NCBI GenBank assembly: GCA_910588845.1
Contig: CAJURU010000001.1
Location: 107,301-171,300 of the forward strand
Length of the DNA: 64,000 nucleotides
Reading direction: 5' to 3'
Origin: an uncultured Lachnospiraceae bacterium
GTDB lineage: Bacteria; Bacillota; Clostridia; Lachnospirales; Lachnospiraceae
The position numbers were made by a program, and so were the translations under genes. Below the pieces are notes generated by a model that saw only the letters and a list, made by a program, of their open reading frames with translations, was not told the DNA's origin and did no database searches. Shown one piece after another: positions 45,616 through 53,033 of the stretch; the first letter of the stretch is position 1, and the number at the start of each line of letters is the position of its first letter.

Positions 45616-46098
45616 ATGGCGCAGCAAGAAACCATGGAGCAGAAGGAAAAGAAGAATCAGCAATATAACGAATACGTCAAGCAGGTGACGCCGACCCATT
45701 CCCTGCCGGCGAATATGGCGAAGGCATTTGTGGTGGGCGGGATTATCTGCACGATTGGACAGTTTATTTTAAATATGGCGACAAACAATTTCGGGCTGGA
45801 TAAAGAGACAGCCGGGGGCTGGTGCAGTATGATATTGGTATTTACGAGCGTACTGCTCACCGGGCTCAATATCTATCCGGCCATCGCCAATTGGGGCGGC
45901 GCAGGCGCGCTGGTGCCCATCACCGGGTTTGCCAATTCCGTGGCGGCACCAGCCATTGAATTTCAGAAAGAAGGGCAGGTATTCGGTATCGGCTGCAAGA
46001 TTTTTACGATTGCCGGACCGGTCATTCTTTATGGAATTTTCACGAGCTGGCTGTTGGGGCTGATTTACTGGATATTGAAACTCATGGGAATATTTTAG
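45616..46098 (+). CDS. spoVAC: Stage V sporulation protein AC
   Basis: A 160-aa protein with VTPTHSLPANMAKAFVVGGIICTIGQ near the start, GAGALVPITGFANSVAAPAIEF in the middle and four membrane helices. This matches SpoVAC, the mechanosensitive channel part of the spore Ca-dipicolinate pathway. GAGGAAATATC precedes ATG 45616. The gene is bracketed by the two repeat arrays. Confidence 0.94.
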   Translation: MAQQETMEQKEKKNQQYNEYVKQVTPTHSLPANMAKAFVVGGIICTIGQFILNMATNNFGLDKETAGGWCSMILVFTSVLLTGLNIYPAIANWGGAGALVPITGFANSVAAPAIEFQKEGQVFGIGCKIFTIAGPVILYGIFTSWLLGLIYWILKLMGIF

Positions 46099-46100
46099 GA

Positions 46101-46289
46101 GGAGGAAGGCAAATGCGAAGCATTTTAAAAATGCCTTCCGACGACCTGGCAGGCGACGCATAGCGTCGCGTGCCGATACCATGTGAAAGGAGGAAGGCAA
46201 ATGCGAAGCATTTTAAAAATGCCTTCCGACGACCTGGCAGGCGACGCATAGCGTCGCGTGCCGATACCATGTGAAAGGAGGAAGGCAAA
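46101..46289 (+). repeat. Family B hairpin repeat, two identical 88-bp units plus partial third
   Basis: Units begin at 46101, 46189 and 46277; the third is cut after GGAGGAAGGCAAA and leads into the ribosome site of the next gene. Each unit has stem GGAAGGCA/TGCCTTCC over AATGC-GAA-GCATT, then GCGACGC-ATA-GCGTCGC inside GGCA/TGCC. Each also holds a 16-codon frame (46113-46163 and 46201-46251) behind a good Shine-Dalgarno. Confidence 0.93.
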
Positions 46290-46302
46290 GGAGGAATTGC
46301 GT

Positions 46303-46500
46303 ATGGAGGGACAAGCAAGTAATAGTTATGATATGCCTATGGGCCTAAGCTTCCAGCTAGGGGCAAATCCCAAAGCGATGGATGCGTACGCCAAATTGAA
46401 CGATGAGGAAAAACGTCAGGTGGTAGAGGCGGCAAGGAATGTTACCACCAAGTCGGAAATGCACCAGATTGTGAGAGGGCTGGAGCGGGATTTCTGCTGA
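46303..46500 (+). CDS. 65-aa small soluble protein in spoVA cluster
   Basis: ATG 46303 has AAAGGAGG eight bases upstream. The protein has MPMGLSFQLGANPKAMDAY, then a helical ARNVTTKSEMHQIVRGLERDF end. No membrane segment and no known motif. It follows spoVAC after the family B array and is closed by a terminator, so it belongs to the spoVAA-AB-AC transcript. Function unknown. Confidence 0.78.
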   Translation: MEGQASNSYDMPMGLSFQLGANPKAMDAYAKLNDEEKRQVVEAARNVTTKSEMHQIVRGLERDFC

Positions 46501-46517
46501 TGCCCCGCCCATGCTTG

Positions 46518-46558
46518 CCCCGAGGGTATTTGCTTTGCAGGTATCCTGGGGGTTTTTT
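46518..46558 (+). terminator. Terminator ending spoVAA-AC transcript
   Basis: Arms starting CCCCGAGGGTAT (46518) and GTATCCTGGGGG (46541-46552) pair with one mismatch, followed by TTTTTT. This separates spoVAC from the later spoVAD-spoVAE genes. Confidence 0.85.
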
Positions 46559-46605
46559 AGATTTAGAAAATATTGAAGCCAATCCTGGGAAATGTTCTTA
46601 AAATC

Positions 46606-46614
46606 TGATATAAT
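46606..46614 (+). promoter_or_regulatory. Extended -10 promoter of the Nudix gene
   Basis: TGATATAAT (46606-46614) has the TGN extension to a perfect -10. No good -35 is seen. Confidence 0.5.
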
Positions 46615-46665
46615 GTCAATAGTGCAAGTATTGATTTAAAAAAATATTTTATTTGAGAAAACAGA

Positions 46666-47214
46666 ATGAACAAAAATTTACCGAAACGAATTAGTCGAAA
46701 AGTCATCTATGAAAGTGACTGGATATGCCTGTATGCCGATAAAGTTGAAATGCCGGATGGACGTATGATTGATAAATATCATAACCTTCATTTCCCGTAT
46801 GAGTCTTCTTGCGTAGTTATTGTAAACAGCAAAGAGGAAATTCTTCTAGTCCAATCCAAACGTTATATTACATCCAGGCTGGAGTGGGAGGTTCCGGCAG
46901 GGCGCATCGAAAACGATGAAACGCCCGAAGAAGCGGCAAAAAGGGAATGTATGGAGGAGACGGGATGTACTCTCAAAGATTTATCTTTCTTATTCTGCCA
47001 ATTCCCCAATAATGGGATATCTGATATGAAGGTTCACATATTTGGCGCTTATGTGGAAAATGAGACAATGGAATTCGATGAAAATGAAGTTCAGACGAAG
47101 AAATGGGTTTGTAAAAATGATGTTTTGGATATGCTGAGAACGAATGAGATTCAGTGTGGGGTCTCAACCTCAGCGCTGCTTTATGCCATCAACTTTTGGC
47201 TGCCAAAAATATAA
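46666..47214 (+). CDS. Nudix hydrolase (ADP-ribose pyrophosphatase-like)
   Basis: A 182-aa protein with a full Nudix box: G79, five residues, E85, seven residues, then RECMEETGC at 93-101. VEMPDGRMIDKYHNLH and WEVPAGRI resemble the ADP-sugar/ADP-ribose pyrophosphatase branch. It would hydrolyse a nucleoside diphosphate derivative using Mg. No clear ribosome site precedes ATG 46666 (only TTTGAGAAAACAGA). It has its own promoter, so it looks like an insertion into the spoVA region. Confidence 0.88.
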   Translation: MNKNLPKRISRKVIYESDWICLYADKVEMPDGRMIDKYHNLHFPYESSCVVIVNSKEEILLVQSKRYITSRLEWEVPAGRIENDETPEEAAKRECMEETGCTLKDLSFLFCQFPNNGISDMKVHIFGAYVENETMEFDENEVQTKKWVCKNDVLDMLRTNEIQCGVSTSALLYAINFWLPKI

Positions 47215-47225
47215 GAAAAAAGAGA

Positions 47226-47254
47226 TTGACAAATGCCGTAAAGGGGCATATAAT
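47226..47254 (+). promoter_or_regulatory. Perfect consensus promoter for a short transcript
   Basis: TTGACA at 47226-47231, 17-base spacer, TATAAT at 47249-47254: both boxes are exact consensus. The only element directly downstream is a terminator hairpin. Confidence 0.8.
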
Positions 47255-47260
47255 TTCAAA

Positions 47261-47310
47261 CACGATAGAGAACCACATGGGTTATAAACACTCTGGATGG
47301 TTCTCTTTTT
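47261..47310 (+). ncRNA. Candidate ~50-nt RNA or attenuated leader
   Basis: Starting about 7 bases after the -10, the transcript would be closed by stem GAGAACCA/TGGTTCTC (47268-47275 with 47298-47305) and TTTTT. There is no open frame. It is either a small RNA or a leader terminator for the MATE gene 290 bases downstream. It could also be the Nudix terminator, with a promoter overlapping by chance. Confidence 0.5.
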
Positions 47311-47398
47311 ATCCGATAGCGAGTACGACGAATATTTAGTAATTGACATATTCACTTGTCTAATTGTCCAGATACCGCGTCAGAAAATCTAGCTGTAC

Positions 47399-47439
47399 AT
47401 CATAAGGCATCCTCCCGCAAGCGGGTCTCTCCTTGTGAT
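47399..47439 (-). repeat. Family A hairpin repeat, diverged single copy
   Basis: On the minus strand it shares AAGGAGRGACCC and GGGAGGATGCCTTA with the 45414 array, but the inner stem is CCCGC-TT-GCGGG and the outer stem ATCAcAAGG/CCTTaTGAT. Both stems are kept by paired changes. It lies in the gap before the MATE gene and points away from it. Confidence 0.8.
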
Positions 47440-47597
47440 AAGCGCTACCGCTGCATCGTCGATTTTCTTCCTTGCATCTGAAACAATTATCCGGCGCAAA
47501 TATATCAAAGACCTAATTTTCGTTGTACCAGAGCGCTGGAGTGTCTGTGATACGGTACTCTGAACGCTGTAGAATATTAAGAAAAGAGGTGGCTGCT

Positions 47598-48989
47598 ATG
47601 GCTAAGAATGTGACAAAAGACATGACGGTAGGTTCTCCAATTCGTCTGATCCTGCAATTTTGTATACCCCTGTTTTTTGGAATGCTATTCCAGCAGTTTT
47701 ATAATATGATGGATACGCTGATTGTCGGCCAATTTTTGGGTGTCTCTGCTTTGGCGTCCGTGGGAGCGACCGGTTCTATTAACTTTATGATTATAGGATT
47801 TTGTATGGGCGTGTGTAATGGGTTTGCGATTCCGGTAGCGCAGCGTTTTGGCGCTGGAGATTACCATAGTCTCAGGAAATATGTGGCAAATTCTGTCTGG
47901 CTCTCCATTGCTTTTGCAGGAGTGATGACAGTGGCAGTCTGCGCGCTCTGTCGCCAAATACTACTGTGGATGGACACGCCGCTGGATATCATAGAAGGCT
48001 CATATAGCTACATATTTGTGATATTTTTGGGAATTCCGGCGGTATACCTGTACAATTTACTGTCCGGGGTCATACGTTCCCTGGGTGACAGCAAAAGTCC
48101 GCTGTTTTTCCTGGTGTTTTCTTCTATTTTAAATATTATTTTAGATATAACGCTGATCCTTGCCTTTGATATGGGCGTAGCGGGTGCAGCCTGGGCAACG
48201 GTGATTGCCCAGCTCGTTTCCGGGCTTGCCTGTCTGATTTATATTAAGAAGCGGTTTGACATTTTGAAGATTACGAAGGACGAATGGCGTATAGACAGCA
48301 ATTGTGTAGGGATTCTCTGTAATATGGGGATTCCCATGGGGCTGCAATATTCCATCACAGCGATTGGCAGCGTTATTTTGCAGACGGCGGTAAACAGCCT
48401 TGGCTCTGTGTCAGTGGCGGCAGTGGCGGCGGGAAGTAAGATCAGTATGTTTTTTGCCTGCCCATTTGACGCTATGGGTTCCACAATGGCGACGTATGCG
48501 GGACAGAATGTTGGCGCGGGAAAGCTTGACCGCGTTTCTCAGGGCATAAAATCAACTTCCTTGCTGGGGCTTGGCTATTCCGTTTTGGCTTGTATCGTGT
48601 TGGTGTGTTTCGGGGGGACGCTTGCACTGTTGTTTGTAAATCCTTCCGAGGGTGAGATTATAAAGCAGGTTTCCTGGTTTCTCGCTGCCAACTCAGCGTT
48701 CTTTTTTCCGCTTGCCCTGGTAAATATTGTGCGATTTACGATTCAGGGATTGGGATTTAGCCGGTTTGCCATCTTAGCAGGCGTCTGTGAAATGGCGGCG
48801 CGCAGTCTTGTGGCAATGACGCTTGTGCCGCTCTTTGGGTATGCTGCGATTTGCTTTGCCAGCCCTGCGGCCTGGATTTTGGCAGATTTGTTCCTGGTGC
48901 CGGCTTATCTGTATGTGATGAAGAAGTTGCAGCAAATGGGCAATGACAACACAGCGCAGCCTCAGCCTACTACAGATACCCCGGCATAA
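47598..48989 (+). CDS. MATE-family efflux transporter
   Basis: A 463-aa protein with twelve membrane helices. PLFFGMLFQQFYNMMDTLIVGQFLG is the classic MATE helix 1-2 sequence, and SGVIRSLGDSKSP and GMGIPMGLQYS-like blocks follow. ATG 47598 has AAGAGGTGG upstream; a frame to 47523 has no ribosome site. It exports drugs or metabolites using Na or H gradients. The C-terminal tail is Thr/Pro/Gln-rich. Confidence 0.93.
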   Translation: MAKNVTKDMTVGSPIRLILQFCIPLFFGMLFQQFYNMMDTLIVGQFLGVSALASVGATGSINFMIIGFCMGVCNGFAIPVAQRFGAGDYHSLRKYVANSVWLSIAFAGVMTVAVCALCRQILLWMDTPLDIIEGSYSYIFVIFLGIPAVYLYNLLSGVIRSLGDSKSPLFFLVFSSILNIILDITLILAFDMGVAGAAWATVIAQLVSGLACLIYIKKRFDILKITKDEWRIDSNCVGILCNMGIPMGLQYSITAIGSVILQTAVNSLGSVSVAAVAAGSKISMFFACPFDAMGSTMATYAGQNVGAGKLDRVSQGIKSTSLLGLGYSVLACIVLVCFGGTLALLFVNPSEGEIIKQVSWFLAANSAFFFPLALVNIVRFTIQGLGFSRFAILAGVCEMAARSLVAMTLVPLFGYAAICFASPAAWILADLFLVPAYLYVMKKLQQMGNDNTAQPQPTTDTPA

Positions 48990-49091
48990 CCGAGTTCACT
49001 CCATCATCTGGTCAGGCGAAGGTTACAATATAGGTTGATGAGTAAATTGTAACATCTTAATAATTATTAATAAAATTTTTTATAAGAAAGG

Positions 49092-49121
49092 TTGATTTTT
49101 CCCCCTCATTCGTCATATGAT
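49092..49121 (+). promoter_or_regulatory. Possible promoter of the polysaccharide deacetylase gene
   Basis: TTGATT at 49092-49097, 18-base spacer, TATGAT at 49116-49121; about 105 bases of leader. Confidence 0.4.
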
Positions 49122-49227
49122 AGATTATAGCTGTTAGAAGCAGTAAGCGTTTGGCATAAATCTGTATGTTCACGGCGCGGGCTTTAGGCTTACCATAAAA
49201 TTACTTTCGTAGTAAGGGAGAGATAAA

Positions 49228-50766
49228 ATGGATAATCATCAGGATACTTCTAAGAAAAGGATAAACAAGGAACAGAGCAGAAAATATATGCAGAGGAAGA
49301 GATATATGCAGAAGAGATTGATTAAGACATTTGGACTTTTGTTAGTTATTACTGCAATTGGGGTGACGGCGGCAGCCCTTGTGCCTAAGGGAAATAAATC
49401 TTCTAATCAGGGGGAATCTATAGAGACAGGCGCGAAGCCTGCCGTCAAAGATGAGGAATCCAAGGATTTGCCGGCGAAGCAGCCGGAAGAACAGGTAAAA
49501 CCGCAGGATAAAGAAGAGCAGGAAGATAAAACAGACGTGCGTGCGGCAGTTTTAGAACAGGCAGATCTGTTGGCAGCGGGCTATGATTATGACAGCGCTA
49601 TTGAGACGGTTAAGAGCTATGAGGGCTATGAGCGAGATTCGGAGCTGACAGCAAAGATTACCGATTACGAGAATAAGAAAGCGGCTTGTGTTCCGGTAGA
49701 CATAGATAAAGTTACCCATGTGTTTTACCATTCACTGGTGGTAGACCCGGAGCTTTGCTTTGCAGACCAGGAGACGAATCCGCAAGCTGTGGGTAATAAC
49801 CAATGGATGACAACCATCGAGGAATTTAACAAGATTACCCAGATTATGTACGACAAGGGTTATGTGCTTGTTGATCTCCATGATATGGTGAAAGAGACTA
49901 CGGATGAGAATGGCAACGTGCACTTTGAGAAAGGCGAGATTATGCTGCCGCCGGATAAGAAAGCATTTGTGCTTTCTGTCGATGACTTGTCCTATTATCA
50001 CAGTTATGACGGCTACGGTTATGCATCCAAGATGGTATTGGATGAGAATGGGAAACCGAAATGTGAATACATACAGCGGGATGGAACTACCGTTGTAGGA
50101 GACTATGATGTCGTTCCACTGATGAATAAATTTATAGAGGAGCATCCCGACGCTTCTTATCGCGGAGCGAGGGGAACGATTGCCCTTACCGGGTATAATG
50201 GGATTTTAGGGTACAGGACAGATATCACTTACCAGACAGTGCCGGAGGATATTGACACAGATAAGCGTAAATGGCTGGAAAATCACCCGGATTTTGATTT
50301 AGAGAGAGAACGCGCCGAAGCCAAGAAAGTGGCGGAGGCAATTAAGGCGGAAGGCTGGAAATTTGCCAGCCATACTTGGGGACATTTGAAAGTGGGCGAG
50401 GCATCTTTAGAACGTTTGAAAGCGGATACGCAGAAATGGAAAGAAAATGTGGAACCTCTGGTGGGAAGCACGGACACGATTATTTTCGCCCATGGGCAAG
50501 ATTTAGCTGAGTGGACGGTAGGTTATACGCCCGACAATGAGAAATATAATTATCTCAAAGATCAAGGTTTCCATATTTACTGTAACGTGGATTCTCAGCA
50601 GTATGCCGTACAGGTTACGGATACATATTTCCGGCAGGGAAGAAGGAATCTCGACGGTTACCGTATCTACTTTAACTCGATTGGCGAAATGGATAGCCTG
50701 TCTGATTTATTCAATGCTTCGGAGGTGATTGATCCTAAGCGTCCGCCGGTGCCGAGGCTGAAATAG
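49228..50766 (+). CDS. Membrane-anchored polysaccharide deacetylase-family protein
   Basis: A 512-aa protein. The N-terminus is basic, with a membrane anchor near residues 32-52, then a Lys/Glu/Gln/Pro-rich linker to about 105. The NodB-like domain has its metal site D252-D253 in VLSVDDLSYYH and H382/H386 in ASHTWGH. It would remove acetyl groups from a glycan or peptidoglycan outside the cell. It lies between the two halves of the spoVA cluster and has its own terminator, so a sporulation role is possible but unproven. Confidence 0.85.
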   Translation: MDNHQDTSKKRINKEQSRKYMQRKRYMQKRLIKTFGLLLVITAIGVTAAALVPKGNKSSNQGESIETGAKPAVKDEESKDLPAKQPEEQVKPQDKEEQEDKTDVRAAVLEQADLLAAGYDYDSAIETVKSYEGYERDSELTAKITDYENKKAACVPVDIDKVTHVFYHSLVVDPELCFADQETNPQAVGNNQWMTTIEEFNKITQIMYDKGYVLVDLHDMVKETTDENGNVHFEKGEIMLPPDKKAFVLSVDDLSYYHSYDGYGYASKMVLDENGKPKCEYIQRDGTTVVGDYDVVPLMNKFIEEHPDASYRGARGTIALTGYNGILGYRTDITYQTVPEDIDTDKRKWLENHPDFDLERERAEAKKVAEAIKAEGWKFASHTWGHLKVGEASLERLKADTQKWKENVEPLVGSTDTIIFAHGQDLAEWTVGYTPDNEKYNYLKDQGFHIYCNVDSQQYAVQVTDTYFRQGRRNLDGYRIYFNSIGEMDSLSDLFNASEVIDPKRPPVPRLK

Positions 50767-50806
50767 TATAAAAATTTCCAGGCTGTATGGCAATACAGTA
50801 TAGTAT

Positions 50807-50852
50807 AAAAAATCTCCAGATTGTATGACAATACAGTCTGGGGATTTTTTTA
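50807..50852 (+). terminator. Terminator after deacetylase gene
   Basis: Long stem AAAAATCTCCAGA..GTAT with ATAC..TCTGGGGATTTTTTT. The 37 bases before it (from 50764) are a near-duplicate of its left half, also with TGTATGGCAATACA, suggesting a local duplication. Confidence 0.85.
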
Positions 50853-50903
50853 ATTTTACTTTTGAGTAAAAATCCATACTTTGGGTACAATAACAGCAGG
50901 AAA

Positions 50904-50988
50904 ATGGCGGGTGACGCGAAGCGGAACGTGCCGATACTTTGTGAAAGAAGGAAGGCAAATGCGATGTATTTTTGTAATGCCTTCCGAC
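50904..50988 (+). repeat. Family B hairpin repeat, diverged copy before spoVAD
   Basis: Modules are in swapped order: first TGACGC-GAA-GCG (weakened stem) with GTGCCGATAC, then GAAGGAAGGCAAATGCG with stem GAAGGCA/TGCCTTC. It ends 18 bases before the spoVAD start and next to its TAGGAGG ribosome site. Confidence 0.85.
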
Positions 50989-51005
50989 TGATAGGAGGAA
51001 AAATT

Positions 51006-52019
51006 ATGTCACAGACAATCGGGAAGCAGAGCATACAATTTGACGAGGCTCCCTATATTCTGGGCAGCGCCAGTATTGTAGGAACTAAGGAGGGCGAGGG
51101 CCCGCTTGGCGGCTTGTTTGATCTGGTCGGGGAAGACGACAAATTTGGTGAAGACACTTGGGAAGAGGCTGAGAGTACGCTGCAAAAAGAAGCGGCCTCC
51201 ATGGCAATCGGCAAGGCAGGCCTGGAAAAAGAAGATATCCGCTATATATTTGGCGGGGACCTGTTGGGACAGAACATTGCTACCACCTTTGGCCTGATGG
51301 AATTAAATATTCCGCTGTTCGGGCTGTACGGAGCCTGTTCTACGGCGGGCGAGTCCTTGTCGCTTGGCGCTATGGCGGTAGCGGCAGGCTATGGGGAACA
51401 GGTTCTTGCAGTCACTTCCAGTCATTTTGCGAGTGCAGAAAAGCAATTTCGTTTTCCACTGGAATATGCAAACCAAAGACCATTATCGTCTACGTGGACG
51501 GTGACGGGAGGCGGGGCTTTCGTGCTTGGCAAAAAGCGGAGCAAGGTGCGGATTACAGGCGTCACGACCGGCAAAGTCGTAGACTATGGCGTGAAGGATT
51601 CTATGAATATGGGTGCGGCAATGGCGCCGGCCGCATGTGACACTATTTACCAGAATATGGAAGACTTCGGGCGTAAGCCGGAGGACTACGATAAGATCAT
51701 TACTGGAGATTTGGGTACGGTAGGACAGGAAATCCTTTTTGATCTCATGAAAGAGAAAGGATTTGACATTTCCGGCGTGCATATGGATTGTGGGATTGAG
51801 ATATTTGACAGTGAATCTCAGAACACCAATGCGGGCGGCAGCGGCTGCGGCTGTTCCGCTGTGACTTTGAGCGCCTATATTTTGCCGAAATTGGAGACAG
51901 GCACCTGGAAACGCGTACTTTTCGTGCCCACCGGTGCGCTGTTGTCCACAGTAAGTTTCAATGAAGGGCAGAGCGTGCCCGGGATTTCCCATGGCGTAGT
52001 CATTGAGTATGCCGGATAA
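51006..52019 (+). CDS. spoVAD: Stage V sporulation protein AD
   Basis: A 337-aa thiolase-fold protein, close to the 338 residues of the Bacillus protein. ATG 51006 has TAGGAGG upstream; the frame extends to 50862 through the family B repeat, but this part is not SpoVAD-like. GLYGACSTAGESLSLGAMAVAAGYG and ITGDLGTVGQEIL are typical. SpoVAD binds dipicolinic acid during uptake into the spore. Confidence 0.95.
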   Translation: MSQTIGKQSIQFDEAPYILGSASIVGTKEGEGPLGGLFDLVGEDDKFGEDTWEEAESTLQKEAASMAIGKAGLEKEDIRYIFGGDLLGQNIATTFGLMELNIPLFGLYGACSTAGESLSLGAMAVAAGYGEQVLAVTSSHFASAEKQFRFPLEYANQRPLSSTWTVTGGGAFVLGKKRSKVRITGVTTGKVVDYGVKDSMNMGAAMAPAACDTIYQNMEDFGRKPEDYDKIITGDLGTVGQEILFDLMKEKGFDISGVHMDCGIEIFDSESQNTNAGGSGCGCSAVTLSAYILPKLETGTWKRVLFVPTGALLSTVSFNEGQSVPGISHGVVIEYAG

Positions 52020-52031
52020 GGAGAAGAAATT

Positions 52032-52388
52032 ATGGATTATGTAAATGCATTTTGGGTAGGCGGGCTGATTTGCGCGCTGGTACAGATTTTAATGGAAAAG
52101 ACGAAAATGCTTCCAGGCAGGATTATGGTGCTTCTGGTGTGCAGCGGCGCCGTGCTGGGTGCAGTACAACTCTATGAGCCGTTTATGGAATTTGCCGGGG
52201 CGGGAGCCAGTGTTCCCCTCTTAGGCTTTGGCAACACACTCTGGAAGGGGATTCAAAAGGCCGTGGATTCCGATGGTTTTCTGGGTATTTTCATGGGAGG
52301 CTTTACGGCAAGCGCCGTGGGTATTTCAGCGGCTTTGATTTATGGATATCTGGCTAGTCTGGTCTTCCAGCCTAAGATGAAAAAATGA
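52032..52388 (+). CDS. spoVAE: Stage V sporulation protein AE (AEB type)
   Basis: A 118-aa protein with FWVGGLICALVQILMEKTKMLPGRIM, FAGAGASVPLLGFGNTLWKGI and three to four membrane helices, matching SpoVAEB. It starts 12 bases after spoVAD with AAGGAGAAG. It works with SpoVAC and SpoVAD in Ca-dipicolinate transport. No spoVAF or spoVAEA was found. Confidence 0.94.
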   Translation: MDYVNAFWVGGLICALVQILMEKTKMLPGRIMVLLVCSGAVLGAVQLYEPFMEFAGAGASVPLLGFGNTLWKGIQKAVDSDGFLGIFMGGFTASAVGISAALIYGYLASLVFQPKMKK

Positions 52389-52396
52389 AAAAATAA

Positions 52397-52425
52397 GTAT
52401 AAACTAGAAAATTCTGTCCATAATG
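52397..52425 (+). promoter_or_regulatory. Possible forespore-type promoter of lipoprotein gene
   Basis: GTATA at 52397-52401, 17-base spacer, CATAATG at 52419-52425, resembling the sigma-G/F pattern but with an imperfect -10. Confidence 0.4.
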
Positions 52426-52465
52426 GATAGAGACAAGAAAATTTTATGCAAAGGAGACTTTTATT

Positions 52466-52906
52466 ATGAAACAGTTAAAAAAAGTGTTGATGGGCTGTCT
52501 GCTCATCCTGGTATTAGGCAGCGTGACCGCTTGTGGAAATAATGACAATATGGACAACAACGATACAACGAATGATGTGACAAACGGCACCGACAATAAT
52601 GGTACTGGAAATGGCGTAAATGACAAAAACAACAATGCTACAGATACCGACAAGACGAATAATAATACCAACAACAATACGAACAATGACGCTAACGGCA
52701 AAGGAGACGGCATTGTGGACGAGGTTGGCGACGACATCGTGGACGGTGTGGAAGATATCGGTGAAGATGTGAAAGACGGCGTGGATGATATGACGGACAA
52801 TAATGGCGCCGCAGATAATAACAATAACACAGACGACACAAACAATACAAACAAAGATAACGCGACGAATAAAAAAAATACAACCAAGGAGACGCCGAAT
52901 CCATAA
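52466..52906 (+). CDS. Asn/Asp/Thr-rich lipoprotein
   Basis: A 146-aa protein with a lipoprotein signal: LGSVTACG, Cys23 being the lipidation site. Most of the rest is low-complexity Asn, Asp and Thr. A single helical island of about 30 residues (GIVDEVGDDIVDGVEDIG and on) has a heptad-like repeat of Val/Ile and acidic residues. AAGGAGAC precedes the start. It lies directly after spoVAE, so a spore-related role is possible. Not a family I recognise. Confidence 0.8.
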   Translation: MKQLKKVLMGCLLILVLGSVTACGNNDNMDNNDTTNDVTNGTDNNGTGNGVNDKNNNATDTDKTNNNTNNNTNNDANGKGDGIVDEVGDDIVDGVEDIGEDVKDGVDDMTDNNGAADNNNNTDDTNNTNKDNATNKKNTTKETPNP

Positions 52907-52919
52907 AAGTCGGTAAAAA

Positions 52920-52956
52920 GAATTCAAGACCTCGTGAAGAGGCCTTGAATTCTTCT
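52920..52956. terminator. Bidirectional terminator between lipoprotein gene and guaB
   Basis: Arms GAATTCAAGACCTC and GAGGCCTTGAATTC pair with one mismatch over a 5-base loop. TTCT follows on the plus strand and TTTTTA on the minus strand. Confidence 0.88.
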
Positions 52957-53033
52957 ATGTAAACTCGCCTGAGGGGAATATATAGAGCTTCGTAGGCTAA
53001 ATGGCTACAAAACATCTGAGGCGGGTTACATAC

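Noticed and set aside
50862..51005. 48-residue N-terminal extension of SpoVAD
   Set aside because: It is translated from the family B repeat; ATG 51006 has a strong TAGGAGG and gives the normal SpoVAD length. Kept only as a hypothesis in the findings.
52955..53027. Inverted repeat AACTCGCCTGAG with CTGAGGCGGGTT downstream of guaB
   Set aside because: Two mismatches and a 50-base centre; the stronger terminator at 52920-52956 explains transcript ending, so it is not listed separately.
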